Below are positions 30,650 through 39,080 of a stretch of DNA of 64,000 nt, piece after piece (the first letter of the stretch is position 1; each line of letters begins with the position of its first letter). The position numbers and the translations under genes were made by a program. This DNA comes from Pseudomonas sp. PDNC002 (GTDB lineage Bacteria > Pseudomonadota > Gammaproteobacteria > Pseudomonadales > Pseudomonadaceae), in contig NZ_CP070356.1 of the NCBI RefSeq assembly GCF_016919445.1, forward strand, positions 1,371,501 through 1,435,500, written 5' to 3'. The notes below the pieces were generated by a model. That model worked only from the letters and a program-made list of their open reading frames with translations, was not told the DNA's origin and did not search any database.

Positions 30650-31237
30650 CCCTCACCCCAGCCCTCTCCCAGGGGGAGAGGGGGCCGTCTGGAGCGCGCT
30701 GAAAGCAGGGAGTCAGCCGGTGAACTCGTAGGGTGAAGCTCACGCCGATTAGTCCCCTCTCCCTTCGGGAGAGGGTTAGGGCGAGGGGCTTTGGGACAAG
30801 GTGTGCTATGTCAGGGGGAGAGGGGGCCGTCTGGAGCGTGCTGAAAGCAGGGAGTCAGTCGGTGAACTCGTAGGGTGAAGCTCACGCCGAATAGTCCCCT
30901 CTCCCTCCGGGAGAGGGTTAGGGTGAGGGGCTTTGGGACAAGGTGCGCTATGTCAGAGGGAGAGGGGGCCGTCTGGAGCGCGCTGAAAGCAGGGAGTCAG
31001 CCGGTGAGCTCGTAGGGTGAAGCTCACGCCGATTAGTCCCCTCTCTCTGGGAGAGGGTTAGGGTGAGGGGCTTTGGGACAAGGTGCGCTATGTCAGGGGG
31101 AGAGGGGCCGTCTGGAGCGTGCTGAAAGCAGAGAGTCAGTCGATGAACTCGTAGGGTGAAGCTCACGCCGATTAGTCCCCTCTCCCTCTGGGAGAGGGTT
31201 AGGGTGAGGGGCTTTGGGGCAAGGTGCGCTATGTCAG
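30650..31237. repeat. Palindromic element copy 4, expanded to four tandem ~142-bp units
   Basis: The unit starts near GGGGGAGAGGGGGCCGT and recurs at about 30672, 30814, 30956 and 31096 (spacing 142, 142, about 140). Each carries CTGGAGCG, GCTGAAAGCA, AGTCAG, CTCGTAGGGTGAAGCTCACG, GTCCCCTCTCCC and the joint GGGGCTTTGGGACAAGGT. Units differ at a handful of positions. Only the first unit has a full left end (CCCTCACCCCAGCCCTCTCC). Confidence 0.9.
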
Positions 31238-31244
31238 GCGGCGC

Positions 31245-32681
31245 TCAATCGTCGCGCTGCAGCTTGCGGATCAAGGTGCCGACGTCGATGCCCAGGTGGA
31301 TCGCCGCCTTGCGCTTGCTGCCGCACAGGCGCACCGCGCGCAGGATGACCTGGCGCTCGTAGCGCTGCACCTGGGCCTTGAGTGGCTGGTCGTCGATGGC
31401 CGCGACCGGTTCGGCGGCGGCGATTGGGCTGCCGGCCGGCGGTGCGCCGAGCAGCTCCGGCGGTAGGTGCAGTTCATCGGCGACATCGTCGGCCAGTACC
31501 GCCAGGCGTTCGAAGATGTTCACCAGCTCACGGATGTTGCCGGGGTAGTCATAGCCCAGCAGGCGTTCGCGGCATGCCGAGGACAACCGCAGCGGCGGCT
31601 GGCGATCACGGTTGATCCGCGCCAGGAGGATGTCCATCAGCACCGGCAGGTCGTCGCGGTGGGCGCGCAGCGGCGGGATTTCCACCGGCAGCACGGCCAG
31701 GCGGTAGTAGAGATCGGCGCGGAATTCGCCGGCCGCGACCTGGGCGCGCAGGTCCTTGTTGGTGGCGGCGATCACCTGCACCTGCACTTGCTTGGACAGC
31801 GGCGAACCCACTGGCTGGATGGTGCCGTCTTCCAGGAACTTGAGCAGCTTTGCCTGCACCTGCAGCGGGATCTCGCCGATCTCGTCGAGGAACAGCGTCC
31901 CGCCCGATGCGCTCTCGATGTAGCCGCGCTTGCCCGATTGCAGCGCGCCAGTGAAAGCGCCGCGCTCGTAGCCGAACATCTCGGACTCGAACAGCGTCTC
32001 CGGGATGCTCGCGCAGTTCACATCGATGAAGGGCCGGTCGCCCCAGCCGGCGGCGCGGTGGATGTGCCGGGCAATGGCGGTCTTGCCTACGCCGGGTTCG
32101 CCGAGCAGCAGCAGGCGCGCACGGCGACGGAACGCGCGCACGCCCATGTCGGCGATGGAGGACAGCAGCGGCGACATGTGCAGCGCATTGTCCTGCGGGT
32201 CGCCCAGGCCTTGCAGGTCGGTGGTCGAGGCGCGCCCGGAGGGGCTGCGCAGGCTGCCGGCGGTGCCCGGCTCGTATTCGCGCTGGATCAGCAGGCTGTA
32301 GGGCTTCTCGTAGGCGCCAGTGGGCACGGCCTGGGCGCGGGTGAGGAACACCCGGCCATCGCGCGAGCGGGTCAGTGCACTCTTGCCGCCACGGCGCAGA
32401 GCCTGCTGGAAATCGTCGAACTGCAGCGCCGAGCGCTGGAAGAAGTCCACGTCGGGCAGGCCCAGCACATCGACGCGGGTGACGCGGTTGACCCGTTCCG
32501 CCGCGAGGTTGATGAAGCGCACCCGCGAGTCACCGTCGCAGACGATCAGCGCCTCGCTGAAGCTGTCCAGCAGGGCGTGCAGCGCCGGGGTTTCCAGCAG
32601 CGCGGAGAGCATCTCCCCGGACGCGCTGACCGAGGAGCGCATGCCCATCCGCAGCGGCGCGAAGAAGCCTTCTTCGCTCAT
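31245..32681 (-). CDS. Sigma-54-dependent transcriptional activator with N-terminal PAS domain
   Basis: 478 residues. A PAS domain (about 35-130, SEALIVCDGDSRVRFINLAAE) precedes the AAA+ central domain: Walker A GEPGVGKT near 195, the sigma-54 contact loop GAFTGA near 240, Walker B GGTLFLDEIGE, and the R-finger region FRADLYYRLAV. It ends in a Fis-type HTH (SKRKAAIHLGIDVGTLIRKL). It most likely activates the N-demethylase operon from the sigma-54 promoter upstream of 30325, on the same strand 0.9 kb downstream. A PAS-only protein gene precedes it by ten bases and may supply the sensory input. Confidence 0.93.
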   Translation of the reverse strand: MSEEGFFAPLRMGMRSSVSASGEMLSALLETPALHALLDSFSEALIVCDGDSRVRFINLAAERVNRVTRVDVLGLPDVDFFQRSALQFDDFQQALRRGGKSALTRSRDGRVFLTRAQAVPTGAYEKPYSLLIQREYEPGTAGSLRSPSGRASTTDLQGLGDPQDNALHMSPLLSSIADMGVRAFRRRARLLLLGEPGVGKTAIARHIHRAAGWGDRPFIDVNCASIPETLFESEMFGYERGAFTGALQSGKRGYIESASGGTLFLDEIGEIPLQVQAKLLKFLEDGTIQPVGSPLSKQVQVQVIAATNKDLRAQVAAGEFRADLYYRLAVLPVEIPPLRAHRDDLPVLMDILLARINRDRQPPLRLSSACRERLLGYDYPGNIRELVNIFERLAVLADDVADELHLPPELLGAPPAGSPIAAAEPVAAIDDQPLKAQVQRYERQVILRAVRLCGSKRKAAIHLGIDVGTLIRKLQRDD

Positions 32682-32691
32682 GCTTCTTTGC

Positions 32692-33813
32692 TCATGGATG
32701 TAGCTCCGTCGCCTTGTTCGCCAGGCGCAGCACGAAGACGCGCCAGGCCACGCCCTCGCGGATGAGGATGCGCGAGCAGTGGCTGTTGAAGGACTGGTAG
32801 TTGCCGAACTGGTCCGGCAGGTCGAGCACCTGCCAGGTGCGCTCGGGCAGCGGCATGCGGTTCAGGGTCGAAGCCAGGCCGGCGGCGCGGGTGATGCCGA
32901 AGGTCTGCTCGAAGGCCGCGTTGCGCCATTGCGGCTGGGCCGCTTCGTCGATCACCAGTACCGCGTCGGGCACCGCATCGAACACCCGGCGCAGCGCTTC
33001 GATACGCTGCTCGGCGTCGTGCTGCATGCGCAGCTCCTGGCTGACGTCGCGCAGGCTGCCCCACATGCGCAGCAGGCGGCCGTTGTGGATGCTGGCGCGC
33101 ACGTCGTTCTCCACGTAGGCCGGCGAGCCGTCGTGACGGCGGTCCACCGACAGCGCGCCATCGACGTGGAATTCCGCCTCGATCAGGCGCCGCACGAACT
33201 CTTCGTTGGCTGGGCTGCGCGGCCAGTACAGGCGCACCGGCTGTTCGCTGAAATCGACGTCGGCGGGCATCTCATAAATGTTGGCCATGGCGCGGTTGCA
33301 CATGCGCCAGTAGGAGCGGTTTTCGAACACCTGGCGGACGATTTCGTCCGGCGTCTCGCGCACATCCACCGACTCGGCGAACTCGATGCACCAGTAGGCC
33401 ACCCGCGCGCTGAAGAGCATCTGGCTCATCACTTCATTGGCGCTTTGCAGCTCGCCCAGCCGGCGGCTGACCGGCCCCAGCGGCATCTTCACCAGATACA
33501 GGCGCGCCGGCTCGCCGTCGCGCCATTGCAGCACGCCGCTGGCAAGCACCGGCAGCAGGCCGCCGTTGTGGCGAATCAGGGTCAGCTCCAGGTCCTGCAC
33601 GCGCTCATCGGCCGGCGGGTTGGCGAACAGCTGCATCAGCGCGTTCAGCGAGTCGGCGGTGTAGATCAGCTCGGCGCCCTGGCCGTCCAGCGAACCCGGC
33701 GCATAGCCGAGCTGGTCGGTCTGCTCGGCGGAAACCTCGATGAAGCGTCCCTGGGACGTCAGGCTGTCGGACAGCAACAGGCCTCTGTCCAGCAGCAGTT
33801 TTAGCGGGTCCAT
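32692..33813 (-). CDS. PAS-domain protein without an output domain
   Basis: 373 residues from ATG 33813, chosen because GGAGGGAGAA directly precedes it; the frame is open for 47 more codons upstream. Up to three PAS-like regions can be read (about 15-110, 130-260 and 270-370; for example RRVFDAVPDAVLVIDEAAQPQWRNAAF). No kinase, GGDEF, HTH or methyl-accepting module follows, and no membrane helix is present. It ends ten bases before the sigma-54 activator. A role as a soluble co-sensor for that activator is inferred. Confidence 0.78.
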   Translation of the reverse strand: MDPLKLLLDRGLLLSDSLTSQGRFIEVSAEQTDQLGYAPGSLDGQGAELIYTADSLNALMQLFANPPADERVQDLELTLIRHNGGLLPVLASGVLQWRDGEPARLYLVKMPLGPVSRRLGELQSANEVMSQMLFSARVAYWCIEFAESVDVRETPDEIVRQVFENRSYWRMCNRAMANIYEMPADVDFSEQPVRLYWPRSPANEEFVRRLIEAEFHVDGALSVDRRHDGSPAYVENDVRASIHNGRLLRMWGSLRDVSQELRMQHDAEQRIEALRRVFDAVPDAVLVIDEAAQPQWRNAAFEQTFGITRAAGLASTLNRMPLPERTWQVLDLPDQFGNYQSFNSHCSRILIREGVAWRVFVLRLANKATELHP

Positions 33814-34168
33814 TTCTCCCTCCAAGGCAGATCTCCAATGCAAATTCCCAACACGGCGGTGCGGCCACTCGGCGGCCCGCAGGGAGAGCAAGGCATGTTG
33901 CATGCCAGCCTGAAACGCCCGTGCGCCGTGGGGGCGCGGAAGGGGTGTGTGCAAAATCGCAGCACTCTGTGCAAGTGCGCAGCGCAGTTTGCAGAGTATC
34001 TGCTGCGTGGTTGCAGCGGCGTGCCGGGCGATGGAAGGCGCGGGATTTCTTGCTGAATACTGGCCAGTTGATAGCTTTTGAGTTCGTTTGAGCGGCTGGC
34101 GCTGCTAGGATGCGCGCGCGTTTTTCTTACCTGTCCGTCCCAGAGCCCGTTCCCTACAAGAGGCCAGC
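33814..34168. other. Divergent intergenic region with 20-base-phased direct repeats
   Basis: Between the PAS gene (-) and the PilZ gene (+). TGTGCAAAATCGCAG (33948-33962) and TGTGCAAGTGCGCAG (33968-33982) are direct repeats two helical turns apart. No gene is seen; the ribosome site of pilZ (AAGAGG) is near 34158. Confidence 0.5.
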
Positions 34169-34531
34169 ATGCGCAAGCACCGTCGATTGACCTTCCGCCA
34201 CATCGGCCAGATCAACGTGACCAACCGCCTGAGCGGCGATTCCATGGGGACGGTGCTCGATGTCTCGATGGGAGGTTTGCGGCTGGTGACGGAGGAGCCA
34301 CTGGCGCCGGGCAGTTGCTACGACATGCGCCTGGAGATTCCGGTGCGTGAGGACCACACCCGATCGGTGGATATCACTGCGATCTGCCAGTGGTCGAAGA
34401 AGGACGCCAAGAATGCTCGCTTCGAGCAGGGGTTCAAGCTGGATCGGCCGAGTGCGGCGTTTACCGAGCTGGTGACGTCGATGTCGGTGAGTTTCAACCG
34501 CAGTTTGTTGGGGCGGGCGCGGTTGTCGTGA
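34169..34531 (+). CDS. PilZ-domain c-di-GMP-binding protein
   Basis: 120 residues, a single PilZ domain. Both ligand motifs are present: the N-terminal arginines RKHRR (RxxxR, residues 2-6) and DVSMGGLRL (D/NxSxxG) near residue 31. It should bind cyclic di-GMP, like the product of the GGDEF enzyme at 1901. It stands alone, but the flagellar locus begins 230 bases downstream on the opposite strand, so an effect on motility is plausible but unproven. Confidence 0.88.
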   Translation: MRKHRRLTFRHIGQINVTNRLSGDSMGTVLDVSMGGLRLVTEEPLAPGSCYDMRLEIPVREDHTRSVDITAICQWSKKDAKNARFEQGFKLDRPSAAFTELVTSMSVSFNRSLLGRARLS

Positions 34532-34568
34532 TGGATTTGCGGGTGGGGTAGTTCGGCGCTCGGGCGGG

Positions 34569-34707
34569 CCCTCACCCCAGCCCTCTCCCAGGGGGAGAGG
34601 GGGCCGTTCGGTGTGTTGTGGCTATTCCGGAGTCAGCCGGCGAGCCTGCAACTACCAGCCCGCTCCGGACAGTCCCCTCTCCCTTTGGGAGAGGGTTAGG
34701 GTGAGGG
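34569..34707. repeat. CCCTCACCC...GGGTGAGGG palindromic element, copy 5
   Basis: Left CCCTCACCCCAGCCCTCTCC, right GGGAGAGGGTTAGGGTGAGG; the interior shares GGAGTCAGCCGG and CCGGACAGTCCCC with other copies. It fills most of the gap between pilZ and flhA and may terminate both. Confidence 0.8.
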
Positions 34708-34758
34708 GAAAGCACACACACCGGGCGCTCAGGAAAGCACCCGCTCCGCCAGACCTCA

Positions 34759-36855
34759 TCACCCCAACGTCCCCAATATCTGCACCCCCACCCGCTCCGG
34801 AATCTCGTTCTGCGACAGCACATGCAGCCCCGGACTGAACACCCGCGCATAGCGCGCCAGCAGAGGCCGCAGTTGCGGCATCACGGTGAGGATCGGCGGG
34901 TGGCCTTCCTTGCGCAGTTTTTCCTTCACCACCGGCATGCTGTGCTGCAGCTGGTTGAGCAGGCTGGGCTCCACCGGAATATTGTCCAGGCTCACCGGAC
35001 CGGCCTGCTGGGCGATGCTCAGGGCGCCGAGCAGGGTGTTCTCCAGGGCGTTCTCCAGGACGAACACGGTTAGCTCCGGCCGGTCGCCGGCAATCGAGGA
35101 AACGATGCTGCGGCGCAGCGCGTAGCGCACATCGGAAGCCAGCAGCACCGGGTCCTTGGTGGTCTCGCTGCCTTCGAGCAGGGCGCTGGCGATGGTGACG
35201 ATGTCCTTCAGTGGCACTTCTTCCTGCAGCAGCTGGCGGAACACCCGGTGCTGCTGCGAATAGGTCAGCTGCGCCTTCAGCGATTCGGCCAGCTTGGGCG
35301 CCTGCAGGGTCAGGCGCTGCATCAGGTGCTCGACGTCGTCGTGCTTGAAGATGTCCGGCAGGTGCTCGCGCACCACCTTGTTCAGGTGCGTGGCGACCAC
35401 GCTGGCGCAATCGATCACCTGGTAGCCCAGGTTCAGTGCGCGGGATTTGTCGGCCGGGAGAATCCACACCACCTGCATGCGGTACGCCGGGTCGACGCCG
35501 AGGATGCCGTCGATCTCGCCGTACAGCTCCGGCGAGGGAATCGCCATCAGCCGGTCGGCGTGGATTTCCGCGCCGTCGATGCGCTCGCCGTTGATGTGGA
35601 TGGCGTACTGCGAGGCCTTCAGGCGCAGGCTGTCGCGGATCTGCACTTCCGGCAGGAGGAAGCCGAGGTTCTCCGAGAGCGTCTGGCGTACCCCGCGAAT
35701 CCGTTGCGGCAGCGGCGCGCCGCTGGCCTCGTTGACCAGGCTGACCAACTTGTAGCCCAGCGAGATCGACAGCCGCTCCACCAGCGGGATGTCTTCCCAG
35801 GCCAGCTGCTGCGCCTTTTCCTGGTCCATCGCGTGCGTCAGCGCCTGGGTCTGCTCCAGCGTCTGTGCTTCGATGGGCGGGCCGGCCAGCGATAGCCGCC
35901 AGGCGATGAAGGCCACCAGCGCGGCGAAGGCGAAGAAGGCGGTGTGCGGCATGCCCGGCACCAGGCCGAGCACCACGAGGATGCCGGCGACGGTGTACAG
36001 CAGCGACGGCGAGGCGAGCATCTGCCGGCGCACCAGGCTGGTGATTTCCGCCGACTCGTTGACCCGCGTGACGATGATCGCCGCCGCGGTGGACAGCAGC
36101 AGCGCCGGAATCTGCGCCACCAGGCCGTCGCCGATGGTCAGCAGGGCGTAACGCTGGAAGGCTGCGCCGGCTGGCAGGTCGTAGACGAACACGCCGATGG
36201 CCAGGCCGCCGAACAGGTTGATCAGCAGGATCAGGATGCCGGCGATGGCGTCGCCACGGACGAACTTCGAGGCGCCGTCCATCGCGCCGTAGAAGTCGGC
36301 TTCCTTGGCCACTTCCGAGCGGCGGCGCTTGGCTTCGTTCTGGTCGATCAGGCCGGCGTTGAGGTCGGCGTCGATGGCCATCTGCTTGCCGGGCAGGGCG
36401 TCCAGGGTGAAGCGCGCGGTCACCTCGGAGATGCGCTCGCCGCCCTTGGTGATGACCATGAAGTTGATGATCATCAGGATCACGAAGACGATCAGGCCGA
36501 CGATGAAGTTGCCGCCGATCACCACGTGGCCGAAGGCCTCGATCACCTTGCCCGCCGCGCCCGTGCCGGTGTGGCCGTCGAGCAGCACCACGCGAGTGGA
36601 AGCGACGTTGAGGGTCAGGCGCAGCAGCGTGGTGACCAGGATCACCGTGGGCAGCAGCGAGAAGTCCAGCGGACTCTTCGACGACACGCTGACCAGCAGC
36701 ACCAGGATCGCCACGACGATGTTGAAGGTGAACAGGGCGTCCAGCACCAGCGGCGGCAGCGGCAGGATGATCATCGAGAGGATCGACAGGATGATCAGCG
36801 GGATGCCGATGCGGCCGCTCTGGAAGGTCGGCAATAGTGACTGCAGTAGGCGCAT
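34759..36855 (-). CDS. flhA: Flagellar export gate protein FlhA (lateral system)
   Basis: 698 residues: eight N-terminal membrane helices (about 1-320), with FHIPEP-family segments such as RISEVTARFTLDALPGKQMA near 145 and DADLNAGLIDQNEAK near 165, then a large cytoplasmic domain (about 350-698) that docks export chaperones. FlhA forms the nonameric ring of the flagellar type III export gate. It is last in the leftward flhB-flhA end of a secondary flagellar locus whose order equals the Flag-2/laf type; the polar system's own flhA should exist elsewhere in the genome. Confidence 0.95.
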   Translation of the reverse strand: MRLLQSLLPTFQSGRIGIPLIILSILSMIILPLPPLVLDALFTFNIVVAILVLLVSVSSKSPLDFSLLPTVILVTTLLRLTLNVASTRVVLLDGHTGTGAAGKVIEAFGHVVIGGNFIVGLIVFVILMIINFMVITKGGERISEVTARFTLDALPGKQMAIDADLNAGLIDQNEAKRRRSEVAKEADFYGAMDGASKFVRGDAIAGILILLINLFGGLAIGVFVYDLPAGAAFQRYALLTIGDGLVAQIPALLLSTAAAIIVTRVNESAEITSLVRRQMLASPSLLYTVAGILVVLGLVPGMPHTAFFAFAALVAFIAWRLSLAGPPIEAQTLEQTQALTHAMDQEKAQQLAWEDIPLVERLSISLGYKLVSLVNEASGAPLPQRIRGVRQTLSENLGFLLPEVQIRDSLRLKASQYAIHINGERIDGAEIHADRLMAIPSPELYGEIDGILGVDPAYRMQVVWILPADKSRALNLGYQVIDCASVVATHLNKVVREHLPDIFKHDDVEHLMQRLTLQAPKLAESLKAQLTYSQQHRVFRQLLQEEVPLKDIVTIASALLEGSETTKDPVLLASDVRYALRRSIVSSIAGDRPELTVFVLENALENTLLGALSIAQQAGPVSLDNIPVEPSLLNQLQHSMPVVKEKLRKEGHPPILTVMPQLRPLLARYARVFSPGLHVLSQNEIPERVGVQILGTLG

Positions 36856-36857
36856 GG

Positions 36858-37991
36858 TCAGACTCTGTTCAGCAGTTCTTCGGGAATGGGGACGTTACGG
36901 ATCAGCTCCGGGCGTTCACGGCGCCCGGAGCGCCAGGCCTTGAGCTGGAGGATGTAGGTCAGGACGTGGGCGACGGCCTTGTACAGCTGCGCCGGGATCT
37001 GCTGGTTCACCTGGGTGGTGGCGTAGATCGCACGGGCCAGCGGCGGCAGTTCGAGCACTTCGAGGTCATGGGCCTTGGCCATCTTGCGGATGTACAGCGC
37101 GGTCTCGTCCAGGCCCTTGGCGACCACGTAGGGCGCCTGGGCCTTCTTCGGGTCATAGCGCAGCGCCACGGCGAAGTGCACCGGGTTCACTATCACCACG
37201 TCGGCGGTCTTGATCGTCTTGCTGATCTGCCGGTGCACCAGCTGGCGCTGCAACTGGCGGATGCGCGCCTTCACCTCCGGGCGGCCTTCCTGGTTCTTGT
37301 GCTCTTCCTTGCGCTCCTGCTTGGTCATGCGCAGCTTCTTCTTGAAGAAGAAGTACTGGATCGGGATATCGATGACCGAGAACAGGATGAACACCACCAG
37401 CAGTGAAAGCGTGATGTCGTAGAAGGTGCCGAAGGCCGTGGCGATGGCACTGCGCACATCGCCGCGCTGCAAGGCGAGCAGGCCGGGCAGGGCGCCGTGC
37501 AGTTGGTAAAGGGCGACAGCGATCAGCACGGCGATCTTCAGCAGCGACTTGGCCAGCTCCGTCCAGTTCTGCAGCGAGAAGATGCGGCCGAACCCGGTGA
37601 TCGGGTTGAGCTTCGACAGCTTGGGCATGAAGTTCTTGCTGGAGAAGATCCAGCCGCCGGGGATCATCGAGAACAGCACCACCAGCAGTGGCGTGACCAG
37701 CAGCGGCAGCAGCGTGGTGATGAACAGCACCAGGTGGTGGCCGAGCACCAGCGGCAGGTCGTCGAGGCCGATCTCGCTGTTCCTCAGGTCGATGAAGGAC
37801 AGCGCGAAGCCCTGCTTCAGGCCGTCGTAGAAATGCTCCACGCAGAACTTCAGGGCGATCAGCGTGGCCAGCAGCGAGAGCGTGGTGGAGAGGTCCTTGG
37901 AGCGGCTGACCTGACCATCCTCGCGGCTCTTCTTGAGCTTCTGCTGGGAGGCCTCTTCCGTCTTCTCCTGGGCACTGTGCTGGTCAGCCAT
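36858..37991 (-). CDS. flhB: Flagellar export switch protein FlhB (lateral system)
   Basis: 377 residues with the charged N-terminus, four membrane helices and a cytoplasmic FlhB-C domain. The autocleavage site normally reading NPTH is NPVH here (context VVIVNPVHFAVAL); Asn, Pro and His of the cleavage reaction remain. FlhB switches export from rod/hook to filament substrates after cleavage. It overlaps fliR by eight bases and precedes flhA by two bases. Confidence 0.95.
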   Translation of the reverse strand: MADQHSAQEKTEEASQQKLKKSREDGQVSRSKDLSTTLSLLATLIALKFCVEHFYDGLKQGFALSFIDLRNSEIGLDDLPLVLGHHLVLFITTLLPLLVTPLLVVLFSMIPGGWIFSSKNFMPKLSKLNPITGFGRIFSLQNWTELAKSLLKIAVLIAVALYQLHGALPGLLALQRGDVRSAIATAFGTFYDITLSLLVVFILFSVIDIPIQYFFFKKKLRMTKQERKEEHKNQEGRPEVKARIRQLQRQLVHRQISKTIKTADVVIVNPVHFAVALRYDPKKAQAPYVVAKGLDETALYIRKMAKAHDLEVLELPPLARAIYATTQVNQQIPAQLYKAVAHVLTYILQLKAWRSGRRERPELIRNVPIPEELLNRV

Positions 37992-38784
37992 GGTGCCCCT
38001 CGCGGAAGATCACGCCGATGGCGTCGAGCAGTTGGCGGGTGAGCTTCAGGTAGTTCTCGGGGATGTCCGGCAGGGTCAGCCAGATGCACATCAGGCCAGC
38101 CAGCACGGCCATGGGAAAGCCCAGGGAGAACAGGTTCAGCGCCGGCGAGATGCGGTTGAGCAGGCCGAAGCAGAACTGCACGAGGGTCATGCAGAACACC
38201 ACCGGCAGGGTGATCAGCACCGCGGCGGCGAATACCCAGGCCAGGCTGCCGGCCACCGATTCCAGCCCCAGGTAATGCAGGCCGCTGCCCACCGGCCAGT
38301 AGACGAAGCTCTGGTAGAGGATGCTCACCACCAGCAGGTGGCCGTCGATGGAAAGGAACAGGAACACCAGCAGGATGAAGTACAGCTGGTAGAGGATCGA
38401 GGACGACGACACGCCGTTCATGGGATCGTTGTACACCGCCATGCTCAGGCCGAGCTGGGTGGAGATCACGTCGCCCACCAGGGTGAACACGGTGAACACC
38501 AGCATCAGCGCCAGGCCCAGCATCAGGCCGAAGGCGACCTGCTCCAGTGCCACCAACAACCCCTGGGCCGACAGCGGATCGATGGCCGGCGGGCGCGGCA
38601 GCGCGGCGCCGAGGGCGACGGTCAGCGCCAGGCCGAGGAGGATGCGCAGGCGCATGGGGATCGCCTTGTGGCTGAAGATCGGCGCCAGGGCGAACACCGC
38701 CATGATCCGGCAGAAGGGCCACCACCAGGCCTGCAGCGTTTGCAGGTAGTCGAAGGCCTGCAGGATGGATGCACCTTGCTGCAT
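37984..38784 (-). CDS. fliR: Flagellar export protein FliR (lateral system)
   Basis: 266 residues, about six membrane helices, with the FliR/YscT-type segments ALGAALPRPP, ALMLVFTVFTLVGDVISTQLG and NLFSLGFPMAVLAGL. It forms part of the FliPQR export channel core. Overlaps flhB and follows fliQ by four bases. Confidence 0.93.
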   Translation of the reverse strand: MQQGASILQAFDYLQTLQAWWWPFCRIMAVFALAPIFSHKAIPMRLRILLGLALTVALGAALPRPPAIDPLSAQGLLVALEQVAFGLMLGLALMLVFTVFTLVGDVISTQLGLSMAVYNDPMNGVSSSSILYQLYFILLVFLFLSIDGHLLVVSILYQSFVYWPVGSGLHYLGLESVAGSLAWVFAAAVLITLPVVFCMTLVQFCFGLLNRISPALNLFSLGFPMAVLAGLMCIWLTLPDIPENYLKLTRQLLDAIGVIFREGHHG

Positions 38785-38788
38785 GGCA

Positions 38789-39061
38789 TCAGCCGACCAG
38801 GCGGCCTGCCTGGTGGAACGACTCGATGAACAGTTCGGACAGGGTGCGCAGGATCCAGTGCCCGGCGAACACCAGCATCCCCAGGGTGATCAGCAGGCGT
38901 GGCAGGAAGCTGAGCATCTGTTCGTTGATCTGCGTGGCGGCCTGGAAAATGCTGACCAGCAGGCCGCCGATCAGGCTCGGCACGATCAGCACGCAGACGA
39001 TCAGCGCGGTGATGTGCACGGCGTTGGAAACGATGTCGACGGCGCTTTCCGGGGTAAGCAT
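38789..39061 (-). CDS. fliQ: Flagellar export protein FliQ (lateral system)
   Basis: 90 residues, two membrane hairpin helices with the family segment LIVPSLIGGLLVSIFQAATQ and an ETLSF-like QINEQMLSFLPR. Component of the FliPQR channel. It lies between fliP and fliR with gaps of 19 and 4 bases. Confidence 0.94.
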   Translation of the reverse strand: MLTPESAVDIVSNAVHITALIVCVLIVPSLIGGLLVSIFQAATQINEQMLSFLPRLLITLGMLVFAGHWILRTLSELFIESFHQAGRLVG

Positions 39062-39080
39062 GGCGTTTTCCGAAAGGCCG

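Larger units (their letters stand above)
30326..31244. other. 919-base noncoding region: sigma-54 promoter, REP, tandem repeat array
   Basis: From left to right: leader of the N-demethylase operon, sigma-54 promoter (30419-30434), an AT-rich stretch to about 30490, a REP palindrome (30599-30622), then a four-unit tandem array (30650-31237) that runs into the end of the sigma-54 activator gene. Short open frames inside the array are by-products of the repeats. Confidence 0.75.

Noticed and set aside
30650-31237. Tandem array considered as a CRISPR array
   Set aside because: Units of ~142 bases are repeated throughout, without short constant repeats separated by unique spacers, and no cas gene is present.
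30480-31466. Short open frames inside the tandem repeat array
   Set aside because: Near-identical peptides arise because the DNA is repeated; no conserved start context.
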